Shown here piece by piece: positions 5,586 through 7,984 of a stretch of DNA of 7,984 bases (position 1 is the stretch's first letter; every line of letters starts with the position of its first letter). The stretch spans positions 1 to 7,984 of the forward strand of contig VGXJ01000070.1 in assembly GCA_016873375.1 (NCBI GenBank), given 5' to 3'. Source of the stretch: Phycisphaerae bacterium (lineage in GTDB: Bacteria > Planctomycetota > Phycisphaerae > Phycisphaerales > SM1A02). Under the pieces are notes generated by a model, which saw only the letters and a program-made list of their open reading frames with translations, had not been told where the DNA came from and made no database searches. The translations under genes were made by a program, and so were the position numbers.

Positions 5586-7130
5586 TCAGCGGCCGAGCAC
5601 CGGCAGCTTCACGCTGCGCTCGAGGTCCTCGGTCGGCTGCATGACGAGGTCGTAGCCATCGCTCGCGATGACCGTGCAGCGCACGAGCTCGCCCGCCACG
5701 AGCGGCTCGCGGCTGTGGATGTAGCTCAGGCTGTCGATCTGCGGCGCCTGGAAGTAGGTGCGGCCGGTGAAGAGCGAGCCGCCCTTGGTCACGCCCGTCG
5801 TGGCGCGGCCCGTGGTGCGGCCCTTGACCGGACCCTCGATCAGCACGTCGAACTGCACCTTCTGCTCGGCGAGGTAGGCCGCATTCTCGAAGGCGATCTC
5901 CTGCTGCAGCAGCATGAGTTCCTGCTCGCGGGCTTCCTTGATCTCGTCCGGAACATGCAGCGCGGGATCCTTGTCCATCGTGCCGCTAGGCGTGCCATCC
6001 TCGGGCGAGTACTTGAAGACGCCCACCGCGTCGAACTGGCATTCGTCGATGAACGCCATGAGCTCCTCGTGGTCCTCCTGCGTCTCGCCGGGGTGGCCGG
6101 TGATGAAGGTCGTGCGGATCGCCATGCCCGGGATCCGGTCGCGCAGCTTCATGACCAGGTCGCGTTGCTGCTTCGCGCTCGTGTGGCGGCGCATGAAGTC
6201 GAGCATGCGGTCGCTGCCGTGCTGCAGCGGGATGTCGATGTACTTCACGACGTTGCGCAGGCGCGCGATCGTGTCGATCATCGAATCGGTGAAGTTCGAC
6301 GGATAGGCGTACATCAGGCGCAGCCACGCGCCGCCGCGCTCGTTGGCGGCCGCATCGAGCGCGGTGAGCATGCCCTCGAGCCCGCCGTCGTAGCCGATGT
6401 CCATGCCGAAGCTGGTCGTGTCCTGACCGATGAGGTTGAGCTCGAAGGCGCCATCCTGGAAGAGGCCCTTGGCCTCGGCGACGATCGCATCGACCGGCTT
6501 CGAGCGCATCTTGCCGCGGATCCCCGGGATCGTGCAGAACGCGCAGCGCTGGTTGCAGCCCTCGCTCACGCGCAGGTACGCCCAGTGGCGCGGCGTGAGG
6601 CGGTAGCGCTGCTCGTCGCCCTCGAAGTAGCCGATGCCCTGGCCATCCTTGCCGTGGACCGTCAGGCCGGTGGTCTCGATGCCGCGTTCCTTGGCGGCCT
6701 GGATCGCGTTGCCCGAGATCCAGTAGCGCGGGGCGTCTTTCGTCACGCCTGCGCGGGCGGCGCGCTCGCCGCGCACGGCCTCGATGATGTGGTCGCGGTC
6801 GAAGACACCGATCATGGCATCGATGCCGGGAGCCCACTCGAGCATCTTCGCGCGGTGGCGCTGCACGAGGCAGCCGGCCACGACCACGCGCTGCAGCTCG
6901 CCGCGCGACTTGCGCGCGATCGCATCCTTGATCACGCCCAGGCTCTCGTCCTTGCTCGCCTCGAGGAAGCCGCAGGTGTTGACGACGATCGCATCGGGCG
7001 CGTCGTCCTCGTTGACGAGTTCGAGGCCGTCGGCGCGCAGCAGGCCGAGCATCTTCTCGCTGTCGACAAGGTTCTTCGGGCAGCCGAGGCTGACGAAGCT
7101 GACGCGGGAGACGGTGCCGGTGGCGCTCAT
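5586..7130 (-). CDS. rimO: Ribosomal protein S12 methylthiotransferase RimO (radical SAM)
   Basis: RimO adds a methylthio group to the beta-carbon of an aspartate in ribosomal protein S12, using two 4Fe-4S clusters and SAM. The N-terminal UPF0004 domain carries its cluster cysteines at C17 (SLGCPKNLVDSE), C53 (NTCGFLEASKDES) and C87 (AGCLVQR). The SLGCPKN and NTCGF-ASKDES wording favours RimO over the tRNA enzyme MiaB. The radical-SAM cluster is C192-x3-C196-x2-C199 (GCNQRCAFC), followed by YAYPSNFTDSMID, DIPLQHGSDRML and TTFITGHPGET. The C-terminus is a TRAM domain with GRTYFQAPQIDS. At 514 aa it is longer than E. coli RimO (441 aa): an insertion of about 30 residues lies between the two Fe-S domains (about 140-178). 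The ATG at 7130 gives the standard N-terminus; its ribosome binding site is weak. nadD ends 32 nt upstream. Confidence 0.97.
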   Translation of the reverse strand: MSATGTVSRVSFVSLGCPKNLVDSEKMLGLLRADGLELVNEDDAPDAIVVNTCGFLEASKDESLGVIKDAIARKSRGELQRVVVAGCLVQRHRAKMLEWAPGIDAMIGVFDRDHIIEAVRGERAARAGVTKDAPRYWISGNAIQAAKERGIETTGLTVHGKDGQGIGYFEGDEQRYRLTPRHWAYLRVSEGCNQRCAFCTIPGIRGKMRSKPVDAIVAEAKGLFQDGAFELNLIGQDTTSFGMDIGYDGGLEGMLTALDAAANERGGAWLRLMYAYPSNFTDSMIDTIARLRNVVKYIDIPLQHGSDRMLDFMRRHTSAKQQRDLVMKLRDRIPGMAIRTTFITGHPGETQEDHEELMAFIDECQFDAVGVFKYSPEDGTPSGTMDKDPALHVPDEIKEAREQELMLLQQEIAFENAAYLAEQKVQFDVLIEGPVKGRTTGRATTGVTKGGSLFTGRTYFQAPQIDSLSYIHSREPLVAGELVRCTVIASDGYDLVMQPTEDLERSVKLPVLGR

Positions 7131-7162
7131 GGGCCCGACATCCTAGGTCAAGTGCGAGCGCG

Positions 7163-7942
7163 TCACGCGCGGTAGAGCCGATGTCGCTCGATGATCTCGG
7201 CGACCGCGGGCAGGATGCCCTCGGGCCGTTCGCCCCGGCCGAGCGCGGCGCGGAGGCCCGTTGAGCTCAGGTCGACGGGTGCCAAGGGCAGGAGCCAGTC
7301 GGTCGTGTCGCCCAGCGCGTAGCGCTCGGAGAACTCGGCGAGCCACGAGCGGACCTCGTCCTGCGTGTGCGGGGGACGGAGGACGACGGCAGGTCGCGCA
7401 AGGTCGAGGATCGCGCGCCAGTCGCGCCAGCGGTCAAGCTGCATGAGCGCATCGGAACCGATGAGCAGCCGCACGGCGCGCGGGCCGTGCTCGGCGCTGC
7501 CGGGGATCAGGGGCAGCAGCGTGCGCAGCGTGTCGATCGTGTAGCTCGGGCCGCCACGCTCAAGCTCGCAGCTGCTGGACATGATCGAGGCGCTGGTGCG
7601 TGGCATGCCCGGATCGCGCAGTGCGGCCTGCAGCATCTCCCAGCGCACGGCAGGCGGCGCTGCGTGCGCATCCTTGAGGGGGTTCGCGGCTGCGGGCACG
7701 ACGATCGCACTCGATGCCGAGATTGCGTGACAAGCTTCGATGAGCATGCCTAGGTGGCGGCGATGCGGGGGATCGAAGGTTCCGCCCATGATGAGCGCGG
7801 GGTGCTCGATGCTGCAGGCGACCGGCGAACCATCGACCGCGTCGAGCATGTGCACGAGCAGCACCTGCGCGCGAGCGAGCGCTCGTGTGCTGCGCGACTG
7901 CAGCGCCATGAGCCTGGCCCCGAGGCTCGGTGACTTCAGCAC
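7163..7942 (-). CDS. nadD: Nicotinate-nucleotide adenylyltransferase NadD (start uncertain)
   Basis: NadD joins nicotinate mononucleotide with ATP to give deamido-NAD, a step of cytoplasmic NAD synthesis. The nucleotidyltransferase signature is clear: GGTFDPPHRRH (residues 53-63 from the GTG at 7942). Family motifs follow: VPAAANPLKD, SYTIDTLRTL, GSDALMQLDRWRDW, VLRPP and a closing SSTGLR (226-231). NadD proteins usually have only a few residues before GGTFDPPH; here the frame adds about 50. In-frame alternatives are ATG at 7909, ATG at 7849 and ATG at 7789, none with a good Shine-Dalgarno. The frame is also open from 7942 to the window end without a stop, so a longer or fused protein cannot be excluded. 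ATG at 7849 would give 228 aa, a more usual length (E. coli NadD is 213 aa). The stop lies 32 nt before rimO, suggesting co-transcription. Confidence 0.88.
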   Translation of the reverse strand: MLKSPSLGARLMALQSRSTRALARAQVLLVHMLDAVDGSPVACSIEHPALIMGGTFDPPHRRHLGMLIEACHAISASSAIVVPAAANPLKDAHAAPPAVRWEMLQAALRDPGMPRTSASIMSSSCELERGGPSYTIDTLRTLLPLIPGSAEHGPRAVRLLIGSDALMQLDRWRDWRAILDLARPAVVLRPPHTQDEVRSWLAEFSERYALGDTTDWLLPLAPVDLSSTGLRAALGRGERPEGILPAVAEIIERHRLYRA

Positions 7943-7984
7943 AGCTGCGGCGGCCGCCGCAACCTTGGGATTCCCGTCCGCATC

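Noticed and set aside
5715..7175. 486-codon open frame on the plus strand
   Set aside because: It is fully antisense to rimO, with the same repetitive D/L/A/R/V composition and no recognisable motif; it mirrors the rimO codon pattern.

Overview
All genes in this window lie on the minus strand, so transcription runs from high to low coordinates. The DNA is GC-rich with strong G/C third-codon bias, and it opens long spurious frames on the plus strand that were discarded. The organism is probably a member of the Planctomycetota, perhaps Phycisphaerae-like. This is an inference from two things: the wording of the LepA G domain, and a small membrane protein ending in a CxxCG...CPECGR zinc ribbon, a style common in that phylum. 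No rRNA or other decisive marker is present.

Right part (about 3312-7984) is a tightly packed housekeeping run. In transcription order it holds nadD (NAD biosynthesis; its true start is unresolved and its frame stays open to the window edge), rimO (radical-SAM methylthiolation of ribosomal protein S12), a 139-aa membrane protein with a C-terminal zinc ribbon, and lepA (elongation factor 4). Gaps are only 32, 23 and 25 nt, so this looks like one operon. Two of the genes serve the ribosome.

Middle (2981-3311) is the 3' remnant of an IS3-family insertion sequence. It has the last part of the transposase integrase domain, a tail with a large imperfect palindrome, and a recognisable terminal repeat (TGACCGCC). 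The remnant starts at the base after the lepA stop codon, and its other end is intact.

Left part (1-2909) is an accessory-looking set of four co-directional genes, each with a clear Shine-Dalgarno sequence: a 195-aa three-helix membrane protein, a 55-aa small protein, a 622-aa two-nuclease protein (Cas4/RecB-like PD-(D/E)XK domain with four Fe-S-type cysteines, joined to a DUF2779 DEDD-exonuclease-like domain), and a lysine-rich protein cut by the window edge. The last three have gaps of 11 and 16 nt and are almost certainly one transcription unit; the membrane-protein gene is 64 nt upstream. This next-to-an-IS cassette is the best candidate for an undescribed system, possibly in DNA processing or defence, but nothing in the sequence proves that role.

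No tRNA, rRNA, CRISPR array or convincing sigma-70 promoter was seen. There is no gene-free stretch longer than 300 bases.
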